NCBI GenBank assembly: GCA_050732635.1
Contig: JBOHRE010000047.1
Span: 1 to 25,341 of the forward strand
From: JBOHRE01 sp050732635
GTDB lineage: Bacteria; Gemmatimonadota; Gemmatimonadetes; Longimicrobiales; RSA9
Direction of reading: 5' to 3'
DNA: 25,341 bases
Shown: piece after piece, positions 1 through 6,495 of the stretch
Layout: each line of letters begins with the position of its first letter
Position numbering within the stretch: the stretch's first letter is position 1
Program-made: the position numbers and the translations under genes
The notes under the pieces: model-generated
Database searches by the model: none
What the model saw: only the letters and a program-made list of their open reading frames with translations
Told to the model about the DNA's origin: nothing

Positions 1-113
1 GTCGCCTGGATCTCCGTGATCGCCGCCGTCAACGTCGTCTTCCCATGATCCACGTGCCCGATCGTCCCCACGTTCACGTGCGGCTTCGTCCGCTCGAATT
101 TCGCCTTGCCCAT
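1..113 (-). CDS. tuf: Elongation factor Tu, N-terminal fragment (window edge)
   Basis: This is the first 37 codons of EF-Tu, the GTPase that delivers aminoacyl-tRNA to the ribosome. The ATG is at 113-111, and the reading frame runs off the left edge of the window. The protein begins MGKAKFERTKPHVNVGTIGH and continues into the P-loop VDHGKTTL, which is diagnostic of EF-Tu and its close relatives. The start matches the usual EF-Tu N-terminus. A consensus promoter lies about 180 nt upstream. The fragment is cut by the window and not by a mutation. EF-G and IF2 are excluded by the N-terminal sequence. Confidence 0.97.
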   Translation of the reverse strand, partial: MGKAKFERTKPHVNVGTIGHVDHGKTTLTAAITEIQA

Positions 114-151
114 TGGTCCTGTCGGTCGCTCGTCTCGGGTGCGCGCAGCTG

Positions 152-216
152 AAAAAGTCACGGGCGCGATCGGCGGCGCGAGCCGAGTCGGTGGCTTGAC
201 TCCGCCCGCGCCGCCG
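152..216 (-). promoter_or_regulatory. Stem-loop in the tuf leader
   Basis: The transcribed leader contains a perfect 10-bp inverted repeat, CGGCGGCGCG at 171-180 paired with 207-216. Inside its 26-nt loop is a second 5-bp stem, GAGTC at 185-189 with 198-202. On the transcribed strand a run of five T (156-152) follows 14 nt after the stem. That gap is too long for a standard intrinsic terminator, so this could be an attenuator, an mRNA-stabilising structure or chance in GC-rich DNA. The structure is seen in the sequence; its role is inferred. Confidence 0.4.
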
Positions 217-295
217 CGGAACTTCACGCGCGTGGCAGTCGCCGGTCTCGGAACCACCGAGCGGGCTCGGAGGCGCCGTTCCGGGACAGACAGGT

Positions 296-324
296 ATTAT
301 ATACAGCGGTGCGGGGGGTGTCAA
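296..324 (-). promoter_or_regulatory. Consensus sigma-70 promoter of tuf
   Basis: Read on the minus strand, there is a perfect TTGACA (324-319), a 17-bp spacer (318-302) and a perfect TATAAT (301-296). Both hexamers match consensus at 6 of 6 positions with optimal spacing. The predicted start site is near 289, giving a leader of about 175 nt before the tuf ATG. Such a strong promoter fits one of the most highly expressed bacterial genes. The opposite-strand response regulator starts at 546, well outside it. Confidence 0.88.
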
Positions 325-545
325 CGGCCCGCAGCACCCTGGCGGCCCGTGCGCGCCCCGCAAACAGATGGATGGCACGCGACGTGTATCCGCGCCACTC
401 CCTTCGCGCCTCGGCCGGGTCGGCAACAGCCGCCAGATCGCGCGCTGTGCGGTCCGCCGAGCGGCTCTGCGTCCGCCGGCCCATCGCGGCCGGCCCGAGG
501 TCACCCTGCCTACTCGGGCGGATGTTTTCGGAGCGCTGAGGAACG

Positions 546-950
546 ATGTTGCCAAAGGCCGTCCTCCTCGTCGAGGACAACGAGGACAACCGTTTCATCT
601 ACAGCACGATCCTGCAGCGACAGGGCTACCGGGTTCTCGAGGCGCGCACCGGCGAAGAGGGCGTGAGCCTGGCACGCGAGCGTCGCCCGGATCTGATCCT
701 GATGGATATCTCGCTGCCGCGGATGGATGGCTTCGAGGCGACGCGGCTGCTGAAGGCCAGCCGTCAGACCGCAGCGATCCCGATCGTCGCGGTCACCGCA
801 CATGCCCTGATGCAGGATCGGTTACGCGCGCGCGAGGCCGGGTGTGACGCGTACCTGGTCAAGCCGATCGAGCCGCGCAAAGTGCTGGCCGAAGTCGAGC
901 GCATGATCGGCATGAGCGGCGCGGTCAGCGACGGGGGGCGAGGCGGATGA
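546..950 (+). CDS. Single-domain CheY-like response regulator
   Basis: This 134-residue protein is a lone receiver (REC) domain with no output domain. It would be phosphorylated by a histidine kinase or act as a phosphorelay shuttle. Visible residues are the acidic pair E10-D11, the phospho-acceptor D54 in LILMD, T84 and K106 in the KP motif. The length is typical for CheY, Spo0F or DivK-like proteins. The start at 546 is supported by GAGGAA (538-543) just upstream. No cognate kinase is adjacent; the nearest kinase-like gene is about 11 kb away on the other strand. The stop codon overlaps an ATG that opens a 17-codon frame (947-1000). The target is unknown. Confidence 0.92.
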   Translation: MLPKAVLLVEDNEDNRFIYSTILQRQGYRVLEARTGEEGVSLARERRPDLILMDISLPRMDGFEATRLLKASRQTAAIPIVAVTAHALMQDRLRAREAGCDAYLVKPIEPRKVLAEVERMIGMSGAVSDGGRGG

Positions 951-1020
951 TCGAGGATCTCGGCGGCCTCGATTACGCCGTGCGCAAGGCGCCGGACTGA
1001 TCACTGCGGTCAGCACAGCC

Positions 1021-2124
1021 ATGACCCGTGCCCGCGACGTTCCACTGCGCGTCGGCCTCATCGGCTACGGCCTCGCCGGCGCGGTCTTCCACGCGCCGCT
1101 CATCGCCGCGACTCGCGGCCTCCGGCTCACCGCGATCGTCACGCGGGATCCCGTGCGCGCTGCAGGCGCGCGCAAGCAGCACCCCAGCGTCCGGGTGGTC
1201 GATTCGGCGGATCGTCTCTGGGAGCAGGCCGCCGGGCTGGACGTGGTGGTCATCGCCGCGCCCAACCGAGCGCACCTGCCGCTCGCCCTGGCCGCGCTGG
1301 CTGCCGGGTTGCCCGTCGTGGTGGACAAGCCGCTCGCGCCGAGCGCGGACGAGGCCCGCCAGCTGATCGGCGAGGCGCAGGGGCGCCGCCTGTTGCTGAC
1401 CGTATTCCACAACCGCCGCTGGGACGGCGACTTCCTGACGCTGCAGCGTCTGCTCGCCGAGGGTGAGCTCGGCGATGTGCTGCGCTTCGAATCGCGCTTC
1501 GAGCGTTGGCGGCCCACGCCGAAGCCAGGCTGGCGAGAGCGCGGTGATCCGCACGAGGCTGGCGGCCTGCTCTACGACCTCGGCAGCCATCTCATCGATC
1601 AGGCGCTGGTGCTGTTCGGTCCCGTCACACAGGTGTACGCCGAGCTCGACCGCCGGCGTGCCGACGTGGCGGTCGAGGATGATGCGTTCGTCGCGCTGAC
1701 GCATGCGTCCGGCCCGCGCTCGCACCTCTGGATGAGCGCCGTCGCAGCGCAGCTCGGACCGCGGATGCGCGTGCTCGGGTCCCACGCAGCATGGACCAAG
1801 TTCGGCCTGGATGTGCAGGAGGCCGCGCTGCGCGCCGGCGTGACCGTCGGCGACGCGCGCTGGGGCGAGGAGGAAGCGCAGCTGTGGGGCGCGATCGGGA
1901 CCGTCGATGACGTGCGCCCCGTTCGCACCGAGCCCGGCGATTATCGTCGCTTCTACGCCGGGCTCCTCAGTGCGCTCCGTGATGGCGTGCCGCCGCCTGT
2001 CGACCCGGCCGATGCGGTCGCCGGTCTGGAGATCATCGAGGCAGCGCGTCGCTCCGCCGCCGAGGGCCGCACCATCGCACTGTCCCCACGCGGAGCGCAC
2101 GCGCCGGCGACATCGCAGGCCTGA
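1021..2124 (+). CDS. Gfo/Idh/MocA family NAD(P)-dependent oxidoreductase (YdgJ/IolW-like)
   Basis: This 367-residue protein has an N-terminal Rossmann domain with dinucleotide motif GYGLAG (residues 15-20). The family Lys lies in VDKP (K103), where EKP is usual. The segment FHNRRWDGDF (about 129-138) is characteristic of the YdgJ/IolW branch, whose studied members include NADP-dependent scyllo-inositol dehydrogenases. Catalytic-type D187 and H190 sit in GGLLYDLGSHLID. The family oxidises or reduces sugars and cyclitols in the cytoplasm; the substrate here cannot be read from sequence. The ATG at 1021 is 70 nt after the response regulator stop and has no strong Shine-Dalgarno. No inositol or sugar catabolism genes are nearby, so a specific inositol role is unproven. 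Confidence 0.88.
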   Translation: MTRARDVPLRVGLIGYGLAGAVFHAPLIAATRGLRLTAIVTRDPVRAAGARKQHPSVRVVDSADRLWEQAAGLDVVVIAAPNRAHLPLALAALAAGLPVVVDKPLAPSADEARQLIGEAQGRRLLLTVFHNRRWDGDFLTLQRLLAEGELGDVLRFESRFERWRPTPKPGWRERGDPHEAGGLLYDLGSHLIDQALVLFGPVTQVYAELDRRRADVAVEDDAFVALTHASGPRSHLWMSAVAAQLGPRMRVLGSHAAWTKFGLDVQEAALRAGVTVGDARWGEEEAQLWGAIGTVDDVRPVRTEPGDYRRFYAGLLSALRDGVPPPVDPADAVAGLEIIEAARRSAAEGRTIALSPRGAHAPATSQA

Positions 2125-2188
2125 GCCACCGGCTCGACTCGCCGCCGGCCTGCCGCACAACGGCGGCCAGAAGCCCCGGAAACGCGAA

Positions 2189-2215
2189 GCCCCGGCACCG
2201 TAAGTCGGCCGGGGC
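2189..2215 (-). terminator. Probable terminator hairpin between oxidoreductase and tRNA-Gly
   Basis: A perfect 8-bp GC-rich inverted repeat, GCCCCGGC at 2189-2196 with 2208-2215, encloses an 11-nt loop. On the minus strand it begins 12 nt after the tRNA-Gly 3' end and is followed by a modestly T-containing stretch (TTCGCGTTTC). It therefore best fits the end of the tRNA transcript. It could also end the plus-strand oxidoreductase mRNA. There is no long T tract, so efficiency is uncertain. Confidence 0.5.
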
Positions 2216-2227
2216 CCGCATTGTAAG

Positions 2228-2301
2228 AGCGGGAGACGGGACTCGAACCCGCGACATTCAGCTTGGAAGGCTGACGCTCTAGCCAACTGAGCTACTCCCG
2301 C
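2228..2301 (-). tRNA. tRNA-Gly (anticodon TCC)
   Basis: A complete cloverleaf reads on the minus strand. The 7-bp acceptor stem pairs GCGGGAG (2301-2295) with CTCCCGC (2235-2229), followed by discriminator T at 2228. The D-arm contains AGCTCAGTTGGCTAGAGC. The anticodon loop is CTTCCAA with TCC at 2267-2265. The T-arm carries GTTCGAGTC. The 3' CCA is not encoded, so a CCA-adding enzyme is required. It reads GGA and GGG glycine codons. It lies 6 nt downstream of tRNA-Thr and is very probably cotranscribed with it. Confidence 0.97.
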
Positions 2302-2307
2302 GAACAG

Positions 2308-2380
2308 AGCTGACGCGGGGACTCGAACCCCGAACCTGCTGATTACAAATCAGCTGCTCTACCAATTGAGCTACGTCAGC
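2308..2380 (-). tRNA. tRNA-Thr (anticodon TGT)
   Basis: A complete cloverleaf reads on the minus strand. The acceptor stem pairs GCTGACG (2380-2374) with CGTCAGC (2315-2309), with discriminator T at 2308. The D-arm contains AGCTCAATTGGTAGAGC. The anticodon loop is TTTGTAA with TGT at 2347-2345. The T-arm carries GTTCGAGTC. CCA is not encoded. The Thr-Gly order, followed further on by tuf in the same orientation, recalls the conserved bacterial thrU-tyrU-glyT-thrT-tufB arrangement. Here two plus-strand genes separate the tRNAs from tuf. Confidence 0.97.
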
Positions 2381-2406
2381 GCAGGGGTGCGGTGCACGCC
2401 CGAATG

Positions 2407-2435
2407 AAGCTAGTGAAAGGCTCACCGACGGTAAA
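2407..2435 (-). promoter_or_regulatory. Possible promoter for the tRNA-Thr/tRNA-Gly transcript
   Basis: On the minus strand, TTTACC (2435-2430) and TAGCTT (2412-2407) are separated by 17 bp. This would place a start about 15-20 nt upstream of the mature tRNA-Thr 5' end. The hexamers match consensus at only about 4 and 3 positions, so this is a positional guess supported mainly by spacing and location. Confidence 0.25.
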
Positions 2436-2544
2436 GCCGCGGCCTCGGATGGAGAGGCAGGCCGGAAGCTCCAGAGCGTGAGCCCATGCGGCGCCGAGCG
2501 TCGACGCCGGATGCTGCCCATCAGCCTGCGGGGACCCTACGAGG

Positions 2545-2597
2545 TTTGGTACAACGTGTACGCATTACCGTCAGCGAGCTGTACAAGATGTACCAAA
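2545..2597. promoter_or_regulatory. Two inverted copies of a palindromic operator-like element
   Basis: The 13-bp palindrome GTACA-NNN-TGTAC occurs at 2549-2561 (centre ACG) and at 2581-2593 (centre AGA), 32 bp centre to centre, roughly three helical turns. The match extends outward. TTTGGTACA-NNN-TGTAC at 2545-2561 (plus) is repeated on the minus strand at 2597-2581, differing only in the three central bases. This is the expected form of a pair of dimer-binding repressor sites. The half-site resembles TACA/TGTA sites of BlaI/MecI/CopY regulators, which are usually described with a two-base centre, so the link is tentative. The nearest downstream gene is tRNA-Thr, 165 bp away on the minus strand. 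Confidence 0.55.
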
Positions 2598-2599
2598 AC

Positions 2600-2754
2600 G
2601 CCGAGGGCCGCCGATCCCGAGTGCCCGCGCCGAGGGCCGCCGATCCCCGAGTGCCCGCGCCGAGGGCCGCCGATCCCCGAGTGCCCGCGCCGAGGGCCGC
2701 CGATCCCGAGTACCCGCGCCCGAGGGCGCCGATCCCGAGTGCCCGCGCCCGAGG
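2600..2754. repeat. Tandem repeat, 29-30 bp unit, about 5.3 copies
   Basis: Five head-to-tail copies start at 2600, 2629, 2659, 2689 and 2718, followed by a partial copy at 2747-2754. The unit begins GCCGAGGGCCGCCGATC and ends GAGTGCCCGC. Copies differ by single-base indels in the C run and a few substitutions; copies 2 and 3 are identical. The array ends 3 bp short of the cysS stop codon. It has no spacers and so is not a CRISPR. It behaves like a minisatellite. Each unit contains GGGC and GCCC, which could form only a weak hairpin. Confidence 0.9.
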
Positions 2755-2757
2755 TGC

Positions 2758-4227
2758 CTACTGCTTCTTCCACCTGGCGCCCTGCGGCGTGTCCTCGACC
2801 ACGACGCCGGCGGTGGCGAGCTCGTCGCGGATCGCGTCGGCGGTCGCGAAATCGCGCGCGGCGCGTGCAGCGCGACGCCGGGCGAGGCGGTCCTCGACCC
2901 AGGCCGCGAAGTCGTGATCCACGGTCGCCCGGGCATCCTCGAGCTGGAGCAGGCCGAGCACCTGATCCATGCGCTCGATGGTGTGCAACGCGGCGGCTTT
3001 CTGGACCTCGGGGACGGCGCCACGGTCGAGGGCGGCGTTGCCCTCGCGGACGAAGCCGAAGACGGCGGCCAACGCGCCGGGGGTGTTGAGGTCAACGTCG
3101 AGCGCCGCCTCGAAGTTCTGGAGCGCGCGCTCGGCGGCGGCCTGGAGCGTGGCCGGCCCCGAGCTGTCTGGCGCGGGCGAGCGCCAGGGCGGCTGCGGCG
3201 CAGCCAGGCGATCGCGGAAATCGGCGATGCGGCGCAGCGCTGCGCGCGCGTCACTCAAGCCGTCGAGCGTGAAGTTCAGCTCACTGCGGTAGTGCGCCGA
3301 GAGCAGCAGGTAGCGGATCGCCGCGGGCGTGTGTCCCAGCTCGAGCAGCTGGTCGAGCTTGAAGTCGTTGCCCTTCGATTTCGACATCTTCGCGCCATCG
3401 ACGAGCAGGTGCTTGACGTGCAGCCAGTAGCGAACGAACGGCTTGCCGGTGGCGGCCTCGGATTGCGCGATTTCGTCTTCGTGATGGGGGAAGACTAGAT
3501 CTTCACCGCCGGTATGAATATCGAAGGTCTCGCCGAGCGCGCCCATGCTCATGGCGGAGCACTCGATGTGCCAGCCCGGGCGGCCTTCGCCCCAGGGTGT
3601 CGACCAGACGGCACCGACGGCGCGGTCGCGCTCACGCGCAGCCTTCCACAGCACGAAGTCCCGCGCGTCGCTCTTGTCGTACTCGTCGGCGCTGACGCGA
3701 TCCCGCTCGCGGCGCGCGAGGCCGGCGCCCGCACGCGTCTCGACCAGGTCGATTCGCGAGAGCCTGCCGTAATCGGGAAACGAGGAGATGTCGAAGTAGA
3801 CCGAACCATCATCGGCCTGATACGCATGACCGCGCTCGAGCAAGCGAGCGATCAGCTCGACCATCTCACCGATGTGTCGGGTCGCGCGCGGAAACAGAAC
3901 GCCGTCACCGACGCCCAGCACGCGCAGACCCGCGAGGAAGGCTTCAATGATCGGCGCGGTGTAGTCTTCGAGCGCAATACCCTGGTCCGTCGCCCCATCG
4001 ATCGTCTTGTCATCGACGTCGGTCAGGTTCATCACGAAGCGCACGTCGAATCCCTTCCAGTGCAGATAACGACGGAGCACATCATTGAAGACAAAGGTGC
4101 GATAGTTGCCGATATGTGGAACCTGGTAGACGGTGGGCCCGCAGGCGTAGACGCGTACGTGCGGCGGCTCGAGCGGATCGAACGGCTCGGTCGAGCGGGT
4201 GAGGGTGTTGTGGAGCCGCAGCGTCAT
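2758..4227 (-). CDS. cysS: Cysteinyl-tRNA synthetase
   Basis: This 489-residue class I aminoacyl-tRNA synthetase charges tRNA-Cys with cysteine. Signature elements are CGPTVY (28-34), the HIGN ATP-binding motif (38-41) and KMSKS (280-284). The zinc and cysteine-recognition ligands C29, C223, H248 and E252 are spaced as in the E. coli enzyme. An anticodon-binding helical region fills the C-terminus, which ends in KKQ. Length is normal (E. coli 461). The ATG at 4227 overlaps the mscS stop codon in ATGA, implying translational coupling and membership of the long upstream operon. The stop codon is directly followed by the tandem repeat. Confidence 0.98.
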   Translation of the reverse strand: MTLRLHNTLTRSTEPFDPLEPPHVRVYACGPTVYQVPHIGNYRTFVFNDVLRRYLHWKGFDVRFVMNLTDVDDKTIDGATDQGIALEDYTAPIIEAFLAGLRVLGVGDGVLFPRATRHIGEMVELIARLLERGHAYQADDGSVYFDISSFPDYGRLSRIDLVETRAGAGLARRERDRVSADEYDKSDARDFVLWKAARERDRAVGAVWSTPWGEGRPGWHIECSAMSMGALGETFDIHTGGEDLVFPHHEDEIAQSEAATGKPFVRYWLHVKHLLVDGAKMSKSKGNDFKLDQLLELGHTPAAIRYLLLSAHYRSELNFTLDGLSDARAALRRIADFRDRLAAPQPPWRSPAPDSSGPATLQAAAERALQNFEAALDVDLNTPGALAAVFGFVREGNAALDRGAVPEVQKAAALHTIERMDQVLGLLQLEDARATVDHDFAAWVEDRLARRRAARAARDFATADAIRDELATAGVVVEDTPQGARWKKQ

Positions 4228-5267
4228 TGGCGTGCGGCGTCGCGCCCTGCACCGCCGAGGCGGAGCTGTGAGTTGGCTTCCGATCCGGCAGCGGCGAGCG
4301 CGGGCGGCAGCTGTCGCTCACCCCAGTAGAAGGTCGTGTGCGGGAACGGGATCTCGATGCCCTCGGCATCGAAGCGCTTCTTGATGCGCCGACGCAGCTC
4401 GCGTGCGACATCCCACTGCTTGAGCGGCAGGGTTTTGGCCATGAGCCGGATCACGACAGCGGAATCGGCGAAGCTCTCGACGCCGGGGATCTCGATGTCG
4501 TCCAGCAGCAGCACGCCCCAATCCGAATCCTGACGCAGCTCGGCTCCGATCTCGCGCAGAACCTGCATGACGTGGTCGACGTCTTCCTTGTAGGCAACGC
4601 CGATCTCGAGCACGGCGCGCGACCAGTTCTTGGTCAGGTTGCTGACCATCAGGATCTCGCCGTTCGGAATGACGTGCACGACCCCATGGATGTCGCGCAG
4701 CACGGTCGTGCGCAGCGTGATCTTCTCGACCAGGCCGGCGGTCTCCTTGATGCGAATGACGTCGCCAATGCCATACTGTCCCTCGAGCAGGATGAACGCG
4801 CCGGTGATCACGTCCTTGACGAGCGACTGTGCACCGAAGGAGACCGCCAGGCCGAGGATCCCGACGGCGGCGACGAGGGGGCCGATGTCGTCGATGAACA
4901 CGCCGAGCACCATCAGACCGGCAATCACCATGATGGCGACGAGGCCGACGTTGTTCAGCAGGCCTGCGATCGTCTGGGCGCGCTGCTCGCGCAGCCGCTT
5001 GACGATCGGATCCTCGTCCTGCACCTGGCGCCCTCCGAGCCGGCCGGTCAGCACCTTCAGCAGGCGGTAAGCGAGCACGGCGAAGAGCAGGATGGCCAGG
5101 CTCCTGACACCGGCCACGATGAGCGTTTCCCAGGCGATGATCTCGTTCCAGTCGATCCCGGAGATCTGCTGGACCCGCTCTTCGGCCTGGTCGCGAGCCT
5201 GTCCGAGAATCTGCTCCTGGAGCATCAGCAGAGCGTTCGGCAGCGGCGCCATGAATGCAAGTCTCAT
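4224..5267 (-). CDS. mscS: MscS-family small-conductance mechanosensitive channel
   Basis: This 347-residue inner-membrane protein opens under membrane tension to release solutes on hypo-osmotic shock. Hydrophobic segments fall at about 44-70 and 100-125. The pore helix region at about 128-160 (VAAVGILGLAVSFGAQSLV) is followed by the hallmark GQYGIGDVI of the beta domain (163-171). The C-terminal cytosolic domain runs to about 320, ending in PFPHTTFYWGE-like sequence typical of the family. An N-terminal extension of about 40 residues is amphipathic. The ATG at 5267 overlaps the preceding stop in ATGA; an internal ATG at codon 6 is an alternative. The stop overlaps the cysS start in the same way. 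Confidence 0.93.
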   Translation of the reverse strand: MRLAFMAPLPNALLMLQEQILGQARDQAEERVQQISGIDWNEIIAWETLIVAGVRSLAILLFAVLAYRLLKVLTGRLGGRQVQDEDPIVKRLREQRAQTIAGLLNNVGLVAIMVIAGLMVLGVFIDDIGPLVAAVGILGLAVSFGAQSLVKDVITGAFILLEGQYGIGDVIRIKETAGLVEKITLRTTVLRDIHGVVHVIPNGEILMVSNLTKNWSRAVLEIGVAYKEDVDHVMQVLREIGAELRQDSDWGVLLLDDIEIPGVESFADSAVVIRLMAKTLPLKQWDVARELRRRIKKRFDAEGIEIPFPHTTFYWGERQLPPALAAAGSEANSQLRLGGAGRDAARQ

Positions 5268-5701
5268 CGCAGGAGTCGGATCTGGTCCAGGCGCCAGGTA
5301 CCGGACTCGCGCACCAGCGCGAGGAAGACGCGGCTGCGGACCGACTGCGTCGTGCCGGGCGCACGGAGCACCCAGGTCAGTTCGGCGAACGCGCGGCTCG
5401 GCCGCCCGCCGGTTCGCTGGATGCTGGTCGTGCGCACGTCCACCATCTCGCTGTCCGCGAAGAGGCGGCGCAGCACGGCGGCGGCGCGCCGGGGCGCGAG
5501 TCGGTTCATGCGCAAGCTGGTGAGCTCGAGGTCGATGCCATCGCGACCGCCGTAGCTAGCGACGCGGTCGGCATCGCTGCGCTGCCAGGCCGCCGCAATG
5601 CCTTGAACGGTGCGCCGCAGCTCGGCATCCTGGCCGAGCACCGTGGCGGGTGTGAGCAGCGCTCCAAGCAGGAGCAGGCTGAGCACGACGTGGCGGATCA
5701 T
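5264..5701 (-). CDS. Small secreted NTF2-like (DUF4783/SnoaL-like) protein
   Basis: This 145-residue protein has a clear N-terminal signal peptide (hydrophobic LSLLLLGALL, probable cleavage after VLG near residue 23), so the mature part should be periplasmic. The rest contains an early helix with QGIAAAWQRSDADRVASY and later strands ending in SGTWRLDQIRLL. This is the layout of NTF2-like ligand-binding or scaffolding domains, and DUF4783 is the closest match I can suggest. No catalytic residues are evident. The start overlaps the pyrF stop in ATGA, and the stop overlaps mscS in ATGA. Position suggests coordinated expression with mscS, but function is unknown. Confidence 0.75.
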   Translation of the reverse strand: MIRHVVLSLLLLGALLTPATVLGQDAELRRTVQGIAAAWQRSDADRVASYGGRDGIDLELTSLRMNRLAPRRAAAVLRRLFADSEMVDVRTTSIQRTGGRPSRAFAELTWVLRAPGTTQSVRSRVFLALVRESGTWRLDQIRLLR

Positions 5702-6438
5702 GCCTGCAACGTTTGCGGCGCGCCTGCCAGCTCGTCGGGTGCGCGGCCGGCGATCTCCGCGCGGATGCCGCGCAGCGCTACCGCCGGGTCTGCGGCAGCG
5801 GTGACGGGCCGGCCGATCACCAGGTAGTCGGCTCCGGCGCGCGCCGCCTCGGCAGGGGTGCCGGTGCGCGCCTGATCGGCCTCGAGTGTGCCCGCCGGAC
5901 GGATGCCGGGTGTGACGACGATGAAGTCGGCACCATGGCGACGCTTGAGCGACTCGGCCTCGCGCGCGGAGGCGACCACGCCGTCGAGGCCGGCAGCGGC
6001 GGCCAGGCCGGCGAGCCGTGCGACCTCCTCGCGCAGCGAGCGCAGCTGCTTGTCCCAGACCAGCTCGAGCTCCGCCGCGGTGAACGACGTGAGAACCGTC
6101 ACGCCCACGAGCTTCGGCCGTCCCTCATCATGGCCGAGCGCGTCTCGCGCCGCGCGCATCATTGCCGTGCCGCCCGACGCGTGCAGCGTCAGCAGCTCGA
6201 CGTCCAGTCTGGCGGCGGCTTCGACGGCGCCGGCGACGGTGTGCGGGATATCGAGGTACTTGAGGTCCAGGAAGACGCGCTTGCCGGCTTGCCGCAGCTC
6301 GCGCACGAACTCCGGACCCGCCGCGCTGAACAGCAGCGAGCCGACCTTATAGAAGTCGGCGTCCTCGCCGAGGCGCTCCACCAGGGCATGCCCCAGCTTC
6401 GCGGATGCGACGTCCAACGCGACAATGATCTCTGGCAT
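5698..6438 (-). CDS. pyrF: Orotidine 5'-phosphate decarboxylase
   Basis: This 246-residue TIM-barrel enzyme catalyses the last step of UMP synthesis, OMP to UMP plus CO2. The active-site pattern DxKxxD is present as D58, K60 and D63 in FLDLKYLDIPHTV. Substrate-binding features include D9 in ALDV, K31 in YKVG, a PGIRP loop, and GRPV near the C-terminus that binds phosphate. Length fits the bacterial short form. It follows pyrD after a 57-nt gap, so two UMP-pathway steps are adjacent. The next gene starts within its stop codon (ATGA). Confidence 0.97.
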   Translation of the reverse strand: MPEIIVALDVASAKLGHALVERLGEDADFYKVGSLLFSAAGPEFVRELRQAGKRVFLDLKYLDIPHTVAGAVEAAARLDVELLTLHASGGTAMMRAARDALGHDEGRPKLVGVTVLTSFTAAELELVWDKQLRSLREEVARLAGLAAAAGLDGVVASAREAESLKRRHGADFIVVTPGIRPAGTLEADQARTGTPAEAARAGADYLVIGRPVTAAADPAVALRGIRAEIAGRAPDELAGAPQTLQA

Positions 6439-6495
6439 TCGGTCTCCCCGCCGCAGCCTGCCGTCGGCACCTGCGCAGCTTCGTGAATCGGCAAT

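Larger units (their letters stand above)
114..545. other. Intergenic region between tuf and the response regulator
   Basis: This 432-bp gap between divergently oriented genes holds the tuf promoter and leader structure, listed separately. The part from about 325 to 537 is GC-rich and shows no recognisable gene, RNA or clear plus-strand promoter. Several reading frames are open there, but none has recognisable protein character. Confidence 0.6.
2381..2757. other. Non-coding region between tRNA-Thr and cysS
   Basis: This 377-bp stretch holds the possible tRNA promoter, the paired palindromes and the tandem repeat, all listed separately. The interval from about 2440 to 2540 shows nothing further. 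Reading frames that cross the repeat encode low-complexity Pro/Arg/Gly-rich strings and are not credible genes. Confidence 0.6.

Noticed and set aside
973..2286. 437-codon minus-strand open frame covering tRNA-Gly
   Set aside because: Antisense to the oxidoreductase and begins inside a tRNA gene; not credible.
2381..2544. A third tRNA (such as tRNA-Tyr) upstream of tRNA-Thr
   Set aside because: No cloverleaf, T-arm consensus or acceptor pairing could be found in this stretch.
2600..2754. CRISPR array
   Set aside because: Units are directly tandem with no unique spacers and no cas genes nearby; it is a minisatellite.
2478..3089. Proteins encoded across the tandem repeat on either strand
   Set aside because: Low-complexity Pro/Arg/Gly strings generated by the repeat and by cysS antisense; no start-site or domain support.
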